Below, piece after piece: positions 42,917 through 52,092 of a stretch of DNA of 64,000 bases. Source of the stretch: CAVXHQ01 sp963761735 (GTDB lineage: Bacteria; Pseudomonadota; Alphaproteobacteria; Rhodobacterales; Rhodobacteraceae); NCBI GenBank assembly GCA_963761735.1, contig CAVXHQ010000005.1, forward strand, positions 124,001 through 188,000, given 5' to 3'. The position numbers and the translations under genes were made by a program. Under the pieces are notes generated by a model. It worked only from the letters and a program-made list of their open reading frames with translations. It ran no database searches and was not told where the DNA came from. Position 1 is the first letter of the stretch, and every line of letters starts with the position of its first letter.

Positions 42917-44188
42917 ATGCCCGACCCCCGGGTCGTTCTGCGGGCCATGTTCGACGCCGCCGTGGCACAGGCGGACCCGATGCGCGTCGTGGCACCGCAT
43001 CTGCCGGACCCGCCCGCGGGCCGCCTGATCGTGATCGGCGCGGGCAAGGCGTCGGCGCGGATGGCCGAGGCCGTTGCGGCGCATTACACAGCACTGGACG
43101 TGGCCTGCGAGGGCCTCGTCATCACCCGCTATGGCTATGAGCGCCCCGCAGGCCTCGTCGAGATCGCCAGCGCGGCGCATCCCGTCCCGGATGCGGCGGG
43201 TGTCGCGGCAACCGAACGGCTGCTGGCACTGGCGCGCGGCGTAACCGCCGACGATACGGTCGTGGCGCTGATCTCGGGCGGCGGATCGTCCCTGTTGTGC
43301 GCCCCCGCAACCGGCCTTACGCTCGCCGATAAACAGGCGCTGAACGCCGCCCTGCTGGCGTCGGGGGCCCGCATTTCCGAGATGAACGTGGTGCGCAAGC
43401 TGGTCAGCCGCGTCAAGGGCGGCAGGCTGGCCGCAGCCTTTGCCCCCGCGCGTCTGGTGACGCTGATGATCTCGGATGTGCCCGGCGACGACCCGTCCGA
43501 GATCGCCTCCGGCCCCACCGTCGGCGGGGCGGCGACACCGCAGGCGGCACTGGCGATCCTCGACGCCCACGGCATCGACCTGCCACGCATCCGTGCCGCC
43601 ATCGCCGCCGCCCCGCCGCCCATAGGCCCCGGCGATCCGCGTCTGTCCCGCGCCGACACGCGGATCGTCGCGGCCCCGGCGCAATCGCTCGCCGCCGCCG
43701 CCACGCTGGCGCGGGAGGCGGGCTGGGCCGTGCGGATGCTGGGCGACGCGCTCGAGGGCGAGGCGCGGTTCCTCGGCGCGGCGCAGGCGCGGATGGCACT
43801 GGATATCTCGCGCGGGATGGTGCGGGGCGCGCAGCCCGTCGTGCTGCTGTCGGGCGGCGAATGCACGGTGACGCGGCGCGGCGATGGCATCGGCGGCCCG
43901 AACGCCGAATTCGTGCTGGCGGCAACCATCGCCCTGCGCGGCACGTCGAACATCCATGTCCTCGCCTGCGATACCGACGGTGTCGACGGTGCCGCCGAGG
44001 TCGCCGGTGCGCTGGCCAGCGGTGCCACTATCGCACGCGCCGACGCGCTGGGCCTGTCGCCCGACGCGGCCCTTGCCCGCAACGATGCGCACGGCTTCTT
44101 CGCCGCGACCGGCGACCGGATCGTCACCGGTCCGACCCTGACCAACGTCAACGATTTCCGCGCCATCCTGATCCTGCCGCCGGAGTGA
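42917..44188 (+). CDS. Glycerate 2-kinase, GckA/MOFRL family
   Basis: This 423-residue protein belongs to the DUF4147-MOFRL glycerate kinase family and forms 2-phosphoglycerate from D-glycerate and ATP. IVIGAGKASARMAEAV near residue 35, ISGGGSSLLCAPA near 120, MNVVRKLVSRVKGG and the C-terminal DTDGVDGAAE--GA with NDA--FF match it. Overlap with the lyxose isomerase stop is possible if a TTG at 42890 or GTG at 42899 is used. I chose the ATG at 42917 because MPDPRVVLRAMFDAAV aligns with family starts. D-glycerate may come from sugar acid or serine cycle metabolism. Confidence 0.88.
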   Translation: MPDPRVVLRAMFDAAVAQADPMRVVAPHLPDPPAGRLIVIGAGKASARMAEAVAAHYTALDVACEGLVITRYGYERPAGLVEIASAAHPVPDAAGVAATERLLALARGVTADDTVVALISGGGSSLLCAPATGLTLADKQALNAALLASGARISEMNVVRKLVSRVKGGRLAAAFAPARLVTLMISDVPGDDPSEIASGPTVGGAATPQAALAILDAHGIDLPRIRAAIAAAPPPIGPGDPRLSRADTRIVAAPAQSLAAAATLAREAGWAVRMLGDALEGEARFLGAAQARMALDISRGMVRGAQPVVLLSGGECTVTRRGDGIGGPNAEFVLAATIALRGTSNIHVLACDTDGVDGAAEVAGALASGATIARADALGLSPDAALARNDAHGFFAATGDRIVTGPTLTNVNDFRAILILPPE

Positions 44189-44270
44189 AGAGGCGGAACC
44201 GCCCTTTCCATCGGGCGCGGAGCGGATACTGTCGGGCAGCACGGTCGCGGCACGCATTCCGGGAGACACC

Positions 44271-46532
44271 ATGACACCGCACGGCATCAGACTGGGGGTC
44301 GACATCGGCGGCACCTTTACCGACGTGGTCCTCGAAGGGCCGGGGCTGTCGGCATCGGCCAAGGTGCTGACGACCTATGGCGCCCCCGAGGACGCCATCG
44401 TTCAGGGCCTGGCGCTCGTGTGCGAAAAGGCAGGCGTGGCACCCGGCGACATTACCCAGATCATCCACGGCACCACGTTGGCGACCAATGCGCTGATCGA
44501 GCGGCGCGGCGCGCGCACCGCCCTGATCACCACCCGCGGTTTCCGTGACGTGATCGAGATGCGGACCGAAAGCCGGTTCGAGCAATACGACCTCAACCTT
44601 GTGCTGCCGGAGCCGCTGCTGCCGCGCAACCGCCGCTATGTGGTGACCGAACGCCTCGATGCGGATGGCGGTGTGCTGATCCCGCTCGATCCGGGCGAGG
44701 TGGCGGAGCTGGCCCGCGAACTGGCCCATGCGGCATACGACAGCATCGCCATCGGCCTGCTACATTCCTATGCCAACGACGCCCACGAACGGGCGGTACG
44801 CGATATTCTGGCCGACCGTCTACCCGGTGTGATGATCTCGCTGTCGAGCGCGGTGTCGCCGCAGATGCGCGAATACGAACGGTTCAACACCACCATCGCC
44901 AACGCCTATATCCAGCCGCTGATGAAGAGCTATCTGGACCGGTTGCGCGCCCGCCTTGGCGACGAGGGGGCGGATTGTCCGGTGTTTTTGATGCATTCGG
45001 GCGGCGGGATCATGTCGCTCGAAAGTGCCGCCGCCTTTCCGGTGCGGCTCGTCGAGAGCGGCCCGGCGGGCGGGGCGATATTCGCCGCCGACATCGCCGC
45101 GCGGCACGGCCTGAACAAGGTGCTGAGTTTCGACATGGGCGGGACGACGGCCAAGATCTGCCTGATCAAGGACGGCGCGCCCCGGACGGCGCGGGTTTTC
45201 GAAGTGGCGCGGACCTACCGGTTCAAGAAAGGATCGGGGATGCCGATCTCGATCCCGGTGATCGACATGGTCGAGATCGGCGCGGGGGGCGGCAGCCTTG
45301 CCCACGTCGATGCGATGCGCCAGATCCGGGTCGGCCCCGAAAGTGCCGGATCCGAGCCGGGGCCTGCGTGTTACGGGCGCGGCGGTTTGCTGCCCGCCGT
45401 GACCGACGCCGATCTGGTGCTGGGAAAGCTGGATCCCGCGACCTTCGCGGGCGGGAGCATTCCGCTTTATCCCGACGCGGCGCGCGCGGCGCTGATGGGC
45501 ACGCTTGGCGACGCGCTCGATATGGATGCCGCCGGGGCGGCGTGGGGGCTGGCCGAGGTGGTGGACGAGAACATGGCCAACGCGGCGCGCGTCCATGCCG
45601 TCGAGAACGGCGAGGATCTGGCCGACTACACGATGATCGCCTTTGGCGGCGCGGCGCCGCTGCACGCCGCGCGGTTGTGCGAAAAGCTCGGGGTGGCGCG
45701 GTGCCTGGTGCCGATGGGGGCGGGCGTCGGATCGGCGATCGGCTTCTTGCGCGCGCCGTTCAGTTTCGAGGCGAACCGGTCGGTGTTCATGCGTCTGGCG
45801 GATTTCGACGCCGGGCGCGTGACGGCGCTGTTCGCCGAGATGGAGGACGAGGCGCGCGGGTTCGTGCGCTCCTGCGATGCGGACGCGGACATCGCCTGTG
45901 CGCACAAGATCTACATGCGCTATGCCGGGCAGGGATGGGAGATTCCGGTCCCGCTGACGCCCGCGCAGGCGGCGGCACCGGACGGCGCGGTCTGTCTGGC
46001 GCTGTTCGAGGCGGAATACCGCAAGGTGTTCGGCCGGTCGGTTGAGGGCATGCAGGTGGAAATCACCGTCTGGTCGGTGAATGCAACCACGGTCGCCGAT
46101 CTGTCGGCGACCGTGGTGCCCGCCGTTGCGGACCAACCGGGTCGTCTTGCGCCCGCTGCCGCGGGCCAACCGGGTCGTCTTGCGCCCGCTGCCGCGGGCC
46201 AACCGGATCATTTTGCGCCCGCTGCCGCGGGCCAGCCGGGTCATTTTGCGCCCGCTGTCGCGGGCGCGGGGGCAGCCGCTGACGCGGCTGAAGAAGGCGC
46301 CGCAGCGGTGGCCGCCCTTCCGGGTCGGCGGGCCCTTTTCGATCCGGCGCTTGGCCGCAACGTCGATGCGGTGGTCGTGTCGCGCGCAGACGTGCCGGTC
46401 GGCGGATCGCTCGACGGGCCTGCCGTCGTGACCGAGGACGAGACGACAATCATCGTGCCCACGTCTCGACGCCTGATCGCCCATGCCGACGGAACCCTCG
46501 ATATGCGCCTGAAGGAGCCTGCCGATGTCTGA
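44271..46532 (+). CDS. Hydantoinase/oxoprolinase A-type subunit with internal repeats
   Basis: This 753-residue ATP-dependent hydrolase subunit belongs to the HyuA/oxoprolinase family (hydantoin, oxoproline or acetone carboxylase type). LGVDIGGTFTDVVLEG (residues 8-23) is the actin-like phosphate motif. IIHGTTLATNALIER, STAVSPQMREYERFNTTIANAY-like SSAVSPQMREYERF and DMGGTTAKICLI follow. Residues 620-663 are a four-fold 11-residue repeat (AGQPGRLAPAA type) inserted into the C-terminal domain. The subunit pairs with the B-type protein whose start overlaps its end by 8 bp. The substrate is unknown. Confidence 0.88.
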   Translation: MTPHGIRLGVDIGGTFTDVVLEGPGLSASAKVLTTYGAPEDAIVQGLALVCEKAGVAPGDITQIIHGTTLATNALIERRGARTALITTRGFRDVIEMRTESRFEQYDLNLVLPEPLLPRNRRYVVTERLDADGGVLIPLDPGEVAELARELAHAAYDSIAIGLLHSYANDAHERAVRDILADRLPGVMISLSSAVSPQMREYERFNTTIANAYIQPLMKSYLDRLRARLGDEGADCPVFLMHSGGGIMSLESAAAFPVRLVESGPAGGAIFAADIAARHGLNKVLSFDMGGTTAKICLIKDGAPRTARVFEVARTYRFKKGSGMPISIPVIDMVEIGAGGGSLAHVDAMRQIRVGPESAGSEPGPACYGRGGLLPAVTDADLVLGKLDPATFAGGSIPLYPDAARAALMGTLGDALDMDAAGAAWGLAEVVDENMANAARVHAVENGEDLADYTMIAFGGAAPLHAARLCEKLGVARCLVPMGAGVGSAIGFLRAPFSFEANRSVFMRLADFDAGRVTALFAEMEDEARGFVRSCDADADIACAHKIYMRYAGQGWEIPVPLTPAQAAAPDGAVCLALFEAEYRKVFGRSVEGMQVEITVWSVNATTVADLSATVVPAVADQPGRLAPAAAGQPGRLAPAAAGQPDHFAPAAAGQPGHFAPAVAGAGAAADAAEEGAAAVAALPGRRALFDPALGRNVDAVVVSRADVPVGGSLDGPAVVTEDETTIIVPTSRRLIAHADGTLDMRLKEPADV
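46087..46116. repeat. Perfect 12-bp inverted repeat inside the HyuA-type gene
   Basis: CCACGGTCGCCG at 46087-46098 and CGGCGACCGTGG at 46105-46116 are exact reverse complements around a 6-nt loop, 11 bp before the 33-bp tandem repeats. It lies inside the coding frame. Confidence 0.75.
46128..46259 (+). repeat. In-frame 33-bp tandem repeat inside the HyuA-type gene
   Basis: Four units start at 46128, 46161, 46194 and 46227. The consensus begins GCGGGCCAACCGG and ends GCGCCCGCTGCC. Translation is AGQPGRLAPAA, with HF replacing RL in units three and four. Each unit joint contains CCCGC-TGCC-GCGGG, a short hairpin. The frame is unaffected because 33 is a multiple of three. Confidence 0.92.
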
Positions 46533-48324
46533 TGCCTCCCACCCTCGGGGCGCCGATGTTCCCGGCTCCCGACAGCCCGGCCCTCACCAGCCCAGCCCCC
46601 AGGCGCCCGGTCCGCCACCGGGAAAACCCGGCGCGATTGCCTGCCAGGTCATGTGGAACCGCCTGATCGCCTGCGTCGAGGAGCAGGCGCAGGCCCTCGT
46701 CCGCACCGCCTTTTCCACCTCCGTCCGCGAGGCCGGCGATCTGTCGGCGGGCGTCTATGACGCCACCGGCGCGATGCTGGCGCAGGCCGTGACCGGCACG
46801 CCGGGGCACGTCAACGCGATGGCCGACGCGGTGCCGCATTTCATCCGCCGCATCGGCGCGGACACCATGGCCGAGGGCGACGTCTACATCACCAACGACC
46901 CCTGGGAGGGCACCGGGCATCTGCACGACATCACCGTCGTGACCCCGTCGTTCCATGCAGGCGCGCTCGTCGGGTTTTTCGCCTGCACCGCCCATGTCGT
47001 CGATATCGGCGGACGCGGTTTCGGCGCCGATGCGTCAAGCATATACGAAGAGGGGCTGTATATCCCGATCATGCGCCTGATGGACCGGGGCCACGTCGAC
47101 GCGACGCTGATCGCGCTGATCCGCGGCAATGTCCGCGAACCCGATCAGCTTGTCGGCGACGTCTATGCACTGGCAACCTGCAACGGCATCGGCCAGCGGC
47201 GCCTGGGGGAGATGATGGCGGAGTTCGGCCTCGCCGATCTGACGGATATCGCCACGTTCATCCTCGACAATTCGCGCCGCGCGACCCTCGAGAAGATCGC
47301 GGCCCTGACGCCCGGCACGGCGCAGGGGCAGATGACCATCGACGGCTATTCCGCCCCCGTCGATCTGCGGGTCCGCGTCACCATCGAGACGGACCGCGTG
47401 CTGTGCGACTGGGCGGGCACCAGCGGGCTGGATGCCAAGGGCATCAACGTGCCGCTGGTCTATACCAAGGCCTATTCCTGCTATGCGCTGAAATGCGCCA
47501 TCGCGCCCGACATTCCCAACAACGCGGCATCGCTCGCCCCGTTCGAGATCACGGCACCCGAAAACGCCATCGTCCACGCCCTGCACCCGGCCCCCGTGGC
47601 GCTGCGCCATGTCATCGGTCACATGGTGCCCGACACGGTCTATGCGGCGCTCGACCAGTTGCTGCCCGATACGGTCCCCGCCGAAGGCGCGGGCTGCCTG
47701 TGCAATTTCCAGATGTCGCTGCGGCCGCGCACCGACGCCCCGGCACCTCCGGGCGCGCGGCGGGCCGAGGTGCTGACGTTCAACTCCGGCGGATCCGGCG
47801 CGCGGCCGGGCGTCGACGGGATGAGTGCGACGGCATTCCCGTCGGGCGTGATGACGATGCCGGTGGAGGCGACCGAACAGACCGGCCCCGCGATCGTCTG
47901 GCGCAAGGAATTGCGCCCCGACAGCGGCGGCGCGGGGCGGCAGCGCGGCGGCCTTGGGCAATATATGGACGTTGGCGCGCGCGAAGGGCACGAATTCGAC
48001 ATGTCGGCGATGTTCGACCGGGTCGACCATCCGGCGCGGGGCCGTCAGGGCGGTGCCGCGGGCGCGCCGACCACGATTGCCCAGGACGACGGCACCGTTA
48101 TGCGCGGCAAGGGCAAGCAGTTCGTCCCCCACGGCGTGCGTGTGCACATGGCGTTTCCGGGCGGTGCGGGCTATGGGCCTGCCGCCGAACGCGACCCCGC
48201 CGCCGTGCGCCGCGATCTGGCGCTGGGCTATATCACCGCGCAGGCCGCGGCACGGGACCATGGTCTGACCGAGGATGAAATCGCCCGGATCGGGGCGATT
48301 GCGCGCCGTGGCGATCTGCCCTGA
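46525..48324 (+). CDS. Hydantoinase/oxoprolinase B-type subunit
   Basis: This 599-residue partner of the A-type subunit belongs to the HyuB family. Residues 1-36 are a Pro/Gly/Gln-rich leader (SPQAPGPPPGKPG). The catalytic part starts at WNRLIACVEEQAQALVRTAFSTSVREA. The block YITNDPWEGTGHLHD near residue 122 and NSGGSGARPGVDGM near 420 are strongly conserved in the family, with GAAGAPTTI near the end. It overlaps the A subunit gene by 8 bp, so stoichiometric synthesis by coupling is likely. Confidence 0.9.
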   Translation: MSDASHPRGADVPGSRQPGPHQPSPQAPGPPPGKPGAIACQVMWNRLIACVEEQAQALVRTAFSTSVREAGDLSAGVYDATGAMLAQAVTGTPGHVNAMADAVPHFIRRIGADTMAEGDVYITNDPWEGTGHLHDITVVTPSFHAGALVGFFACTAHVVDIGGRGFGADASSIYEEGLYIPIMRLMDRGHVDATLIALIRGNVREPDQLVGDVYALATCNGIGQRRLGEMMAEFGLADLTDIATFILDNSRRATLEKIAALTPGTAQGQMTIDGYSAPVDLRVRVTIETDRVLCDWAGTSGLDAKGINVPLVYTKAYSCYALKCAIAPDIPNNAASLAPFEITAPENAIVHALHPAPVALRHVIGHMVPDTVYAALDQLLPDTVPAEGAGCLCNFQMSLRPRTDAPAPPGARRAEVLTFNSGGSGARPGVDGMSATAFPSGVMTMPVEATEQTGPAIVWRKELRPDSGGAGRQRGGLGQYMDVGAREGHEFDMSAMFDRVDHPARGRQGGAAGAPTTIAQDDGTVMRGKGKQFVPHGVRVHMAFPGGAGYGPAAERDPAAVRRDLALGYITAQAAARDHGLTEDEIARIGAIARRGDLP

Positions 48325-48345
48325 CCGGCGATACCTCCGGCCACG

Positions 48346-48672
48346 CTAGCGCAGGTTCAGCAAGACGACGCCACCGACGATAAGCCCGATCCCGGCGGTG
48401 GCCCGCAAGTCGAGCCTTTGGCCGAACACGACGAAACCCACGAGAGTGATCAGTACGATCCCGGCCCCGCTCCACACTGCATAGGTCACGCCCAGCGGCA
48501 TCTCTTTCAGAACCAGCGACATGAAATAGAACATGATCACGTTGCACAGGAGCATCGCCGCAAGGGGAACCGGGCGGGTGAACTGCACCGAGGCCTCGAG
48601 AAAGGCGATGGCCGCGACCTCGAACCCGATGGCGACGAGGAGGTAAAGCCAGGTGATGGCCGGGATGGTCAT
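48346..48672 (-). CDS. Small multidrug resistance (SMR) transporter
   Basis: The 108-residue protein has four hydrophobic helices. The essential membrane-embedded acidic residue is present in AIGFEVAAIAFLEAS (Glu18), and the Trp-containing block YAVWSGAGIV near residue 64 matches EmrE. GFVVFGQRLDLRATAGIGLIVGGV forms the last helices. Such proteins export quaternary cations or guanidinium as antiparallel dimers. The ATG at 48672 gives the usual length; an upstream codon would add 13 unlike residues. It follows the proW-like gene by 66 bp on the same strand. Confidence 0.88.
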   Translation of the reverse strand: MTIPAITWLYLLVAIGFEVAAIAFLEASVQFTRPVPLAAMLLCNVIMFYFMSLVLKEMPLGVTYAVWSGAGIVLITLVGFVVFGQRLDLRATAGIGLIVGGVVLLNLR

Positions 48673-48738
48673 GGGCAGACTCCAGAGATGGACCACTGCC
48701 TGAAACCGCACCCGGCGGACAATGCCAAGGGCGGCGCC

Positions 48739-50886
48739 CTAGATATCCTCCGACGCCAGGCCGAATTGCGCCTGTTTGCGGCGGGCGACGCCCCGGGTCA
48801 TCCGGTCGGCGATCATCGCGATGATCGCCATGCCGATGCCCGCCGTCATGCCGACCCCGAAATCGCCGTCGCCCAGACCGATATAGATCTGCTGCCCCAA
48901 CCCGTTGGTGCCCACCAGCGCGGTAATCACCAGCATCCCGATGCCGTAGATGATGGTCTGGTTCAGGCCCAGCATGATCGCGGGCAGCGCCAGGGGGAGT
49001 TTCACGCGGGCCAGCATTTGCCAGCGCGTGCAGCCGATGGTTTGCGCCGCCTCGATGACATGGCCGGGCAGGTTGCGCAGACCGTGTTCGGTATAGCGGA
49101 TCGCGGGCACGATGGCATAGGCGATGATGGCAAGCAGGGCGGTGAATTCGCCGATCTTGAACACCATGACGAAGGGGATGAGGATCACGAACAGCGGCAT
49201 CGTCTGGAGGGTGTCCATCACCGGGCGCACGATGGCGGAGACGATACGGCTTTCCGATGCGGCGATGCCAATGGCGGTGCCCAGACCGAAAGAGATCAGC
49301 ACCGCGACACCGCACAGATAGATCGACAGCACCGACCGGGGCCAGATCCCCGCCACGATCAGGAACGCGATGCCGATGGCGGTGCCGATGGCAAGGCCGC
49401 GCCCGCCGGTGACATAGGCGGCATGGATCAGGATCGCCGCAAAGGCGGGCCACGGCAGGTTCGTCAGCCCGATGTACGAGATCAGGCCCCAGAGCAGCAC
49501 CAATGCGGCCAGCGTCGCGTGGCCGCGCGAAAACGCCCAGGCCGCAAGTGCGACGACCACGGCGGCGTAACCGGTCACGAGGGTCGGCGTCAGCGCAAAG
49601 CCCCAGGTGAACGGGCTGACAGCACCGGACAGGCCGATCTTGATCGGCAGCATGACATAGAAGAACGCGGAGTTCTTGATCGTCTCGATCACCAGCCGCC
49701 CGTCCACGACGAGGGTTTCGAGCCATTGGTTCATCGCCGGCGCCGGGTTCCATACCAGCCGCGCGGGCCAGTCCTGCAAGGACGGCACCAGCGCCGACAG
49801 AACGGCAAAACCCGCCAGAACCGCGCCGCCGACGATCCAGGGCCGCCACCGCGACCCGGCGATCCGGCGCGGTTTGGTGGCAAAGGCATAGGTGATCCGG
49901 TCGAGGGCCATGGCGATGAGCGCGATAACGAAGCCGACCAGCAGGCTCTCGCCGAAGGCGGCCTTGCGGATCTGGCTCAGCACCTCCCAGCCGATGTCGT
50001 TGGTGCCGCCGATGACCGACGCGATGATGACCATCGACAGGGCTGCCATCGTCGTCTGGTTCACGCCCAGCAGCATCTGTTGCCGCGCCGCGGGCAGGCG
50101 CACTTTCCAGAACGACTGGGCGGGCGTGGTGCCCGACATCAGGCCCGCCTCGAGGGTTTCGGACGGCACCGCGCGCAGCCCGAGGATGGTGTTGCGCACC
50201 ATCGGCGGGAAGGCGTAGACGATCGACGCCACGAGGCCGACGGTGGTGCCGAAGCCGAAAAGGATCAGGATCGGCAACAGGTAGGCAAAGGCCGGGACCG
50301 TCTGCGCCAGATCGAGGATCGGCACGATCACCCGGCGCGCGCGGACCGAATAGAACCCCCAGACGCCGATGGCGAAACCCGTCGCCACCGCCATCGGCAC
50401 CGAAATGAGGACGATGGCGAGCGAGTTCATGCTCTCGTCCCAATAGCCGATCACGGCCATGTAGAGCAGCGCCGCGAGCGAAAACAGCGCCAGCCACCAG
50501 CCCGCGCCGATGAACCCCAGCAGGACGAAAAACGCCGTCGTCACCGACCACGGAAGCCATTGCAGCAGCGCCTGTGCCCAGCGGATCGGCCATTCGAGGA
50601 GCCAGCCCACCGCCTTGAACGCCGGCCCCGCCACATCGACGAAGCCGTCCATGCCGTCGTTCATCGCCTCTGTCGGCGACAGCACCCAGCTTGCGGGATA
50701 GGCCCCCAGGGATGGCACCCAGCGGGCCGCGACATAGAGGGCGAGGGTCAGGACGGCGAGGCCGAGCCAGATCGATGGTTGTGTGCCGAGGCGCCGGACG
50801 CGGCCATCGCCCGGCGTCGGGCGCCCGGCCACCTGTGCCGCGACGCGCGGATCCTGTGTCGCGGGATCGCCACCCGCAACGCTCAT
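48739..50886 (-). CDS. proW: Glycine betaine/proline ABC permease, fused double domain
   Basis: This 715-residue membrane protein contains two ProW-type permease domains in tandem. The first (about residues 155-345) shows SVPMAVATGFAIGVWGF and a coupling helix block GLRAVPSETLEAGLMSG. The second (about 480-690) shows TAIGIAASESR and GLRNLPGHVIEAAQTIG. Each holds the EAA-like signature. Fusion of both halves, unlike the single ProW subunit of E. coli, occurs in Rhodobacteraceae. It overlaps the ATPase gene by 4 bp. Function: osmoprotectant uptake, or betaine as carbon source. Confidence 0.9.
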   Translation of the reverse strand: MSVAGGDPATQDPRVAAQVAGRPTPGDGRVRRLGTQPSIWLGLAVLTLALYVAARWVPSLGAYPASWVLSPTEAMNDGMDGFVDVAGPAFKAVGWLLEWPIRWAQALLQWLPWSVTTAFFVLLGFIGAGWWLALFSLAALLYMAVIGYWDESMNSLAIVLISVPMAVATGFAIGVWGFYSVRARRVIVPILDLAQTVPAFAYLLPILILFGFGTTVGLVASIVYAFPPMVRNTILGLRAVPSETLEAGLMSGTTPAQSFWKVRLPAARQQMLLGVNQTTMAALSMVIIASVIGGTNDIGWEVLSQIRKAAFGESLLVGFVIALIAMALDRITYAFATKPRRIAGSRWRPWIVGGAVLAGFAVLSALVPSLQDWPARLVWNPAPAMNQWLETLVVDGRLVIETIKNSAFFYVMLPIKIGLSGAVSPFTWGFALTPTLVTGYAAVVVALAAWAFSRGHATLAALVLLWGLISYIGLTNLPWPAFAAILIHAAYVTGGRGLAIGTAIGIAFLIVAGIWPRSVLSIYLCGVAVLISFGLGTAIGIAASESRIVSAIVRPVMDTLQTMPLFVILIPFVMVFKIGEFTALLAIIAYAIVPAIRYTEHGLRNLPGHVIEAAQTIGCTRWQMLARVKLPLALPAIMLGLNQTIIYGIGMLVITALVGTNGLGQQIYIGLGDGDFGVGMTAGIGMAIIAMIADRMTRGVARRKQAQFGLASEDI

Positions 50887-52037
50887 GGCTCTACCGACGC
50901 CGGGTCCGGCACGCCGCTGGCCAGCGCCTTGACCACGTCACGCGCCGTCAGGGCGCCGATATCGCGGCCATCGGCGCCGCGCACCATCACGCCCGCCTCG
51001 TGGTCGGCGAGGTAGGGCAGCAGTTTTTCCACCGTCGTGCCCGCCCCGATGCGCCCCATCCCGTCGCGCCAGGCGCGGTCCGGGTCGGCGATGTCACCGG
51101 CGGTCAGCACGACTTCCCAGGGGACGTCGTTGGTGAATTCGCGGACGTATTGGTCGACGGGCCGCAGGATCAGATCGACGGGCCGCCCGATCTGCACCAC
51201 CTGACCGTCGCGCATGATCGCCATGCGGTCCGCGATGCGCAGCGCCTCGAGGAAATCGTGGGTGATGAACACGATTGATTTGTGCAGCTCGCGTTGCAGG
51301 CGCAGGAATTCGTCCTGCATCTGACGGCGGATGAGGGGATCGAGGGCGGAAAACGGCTCGTCGAGAAACCACAACTCAGGCTCCACGGCGAGGCTGCGGG
51401 CGATGCCGACCCGCTGCTGCTGGCCGCCCGACAGTTCCGAGGGAAACGCCGCCTCGCGGCCGTCGAGACCGACGAGGTCGATCATCTTGCGGGCGCGTGC
51501 GCGGCGTTCGGCGCGGGGCACCCCCTGCACCTCGAGCGGGAAGGCGACGTTGTCGAGCACCGACAGATGCGGCATCAGCCCGAAATTCTGGAACACCATT
51601 CCCATCTTGTGACGGCGATAGTCGATCAGTTCGCGGGGGCCGAGCGACAAGAGATCCGCACCGTCCATCAGGATCTCGCCCGCCGTCGGTTCGACGATGC
51701 GGCTCAGGCAGCGGACCATCGTGGATTTGCCGGACCCGGACAGGCCCATGATGACGAAAATCTCGCCTTCGTGAACGTCGAAGCTGACATTGGCCGAGGC
51801 GACGATGTGATCGCCCGCGCGCACTTTGTCGGCGTGTGCCGCGGTGGTCGCCGCATCGCCGGTGTCGCCGCCGTTTCCCGTGCCCGGGCGCGCGTCGAAA
51901 AACTGCGCCGGACGGTTTCCGTACACCTTCCAGATGTTGCGGCACGACAGTTTTACCGGCGCTGACGTGGACAACGGTTTCGGCGCGGATTTCGCCGGTT
52001 GGGGGGCGGCACCGGGGACCGGGAAGTCGGGCGTCAT
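50883..52037 (-). CDS. proV: Glycine betaine/proline ABC ATPase with CBS domain
   Basis: The 384-residue protein has a Pro/Ala/Ser-rich leader (1-30) and a Gly/Asp/Thr-rich insert near residues 48-68. The ATPase core has Walker A GLSGSGKST near 98, the signature LSGGQQQRVGIARSL near 199 and Walker B ELWFLDEPFSALDPL. A CBS-type C-terminus (about 310-380, ending ARDVVKALASG) senses ionic strength in related OpuA proteins. The ATG at 52037 is the family start; the frame continues upstream without similarity. It belongs to the X-V-W set on this strand. Confidence 0.92.
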   Translation of the reverse strand: MTPDFPVPGAAPQPAKSAPKPLSTSAPVKLSCRNIWKVYGNRPAQFFDARPGTGNGGDTGDAATTAAHADKVRAGDHIVASANVSFDVHEGEIFVIMGLSGSGKSTMVRCLSRIVEPTAGEILMDGADLLSLGPRELIDYRRHKMGMVFQNFGLMPHLSVLDNVAFPLEVQGVPRAERRARARKMIDLVGLDGREAAFPSELSGGQQQRVGIARSLAVEPELWFLDEPFSALDPLIRRQMQDEFLRLQRELHKSIVFITHDFLEALRIADRMAIMRDGQVVQIGRPVDLILRPVDQYVREFTNDVPWEVVLTAGDIADPDRAWRDGMGRIGAGTTVEKLLPYLADHEAGVMVRGADGRDIGALTARDVVKALASGVPDPASVEP

Positions 52038-52092
52038 GGCCTGCGGCCCTCCGGAATGTGGGGGCAACCCCGATCGGGCCGCCCCATTGCGA

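Noticed and set aside
48233..50593. Very long open frame on the minus strand overlapping the proW-like gene
   Set aside because: It lies in another frame of the real permease gene. The translation is a proline/arginine-rich shadow without any domain, as expected in GC-rich DNA.
48418..51015. Open frame of 865 codons on the plus strand
   Set aside because: It is antisense to the SMR, permease and ATPase genes and gives a low-complexity His/Asp/Arg-rich translation with no family similarity.
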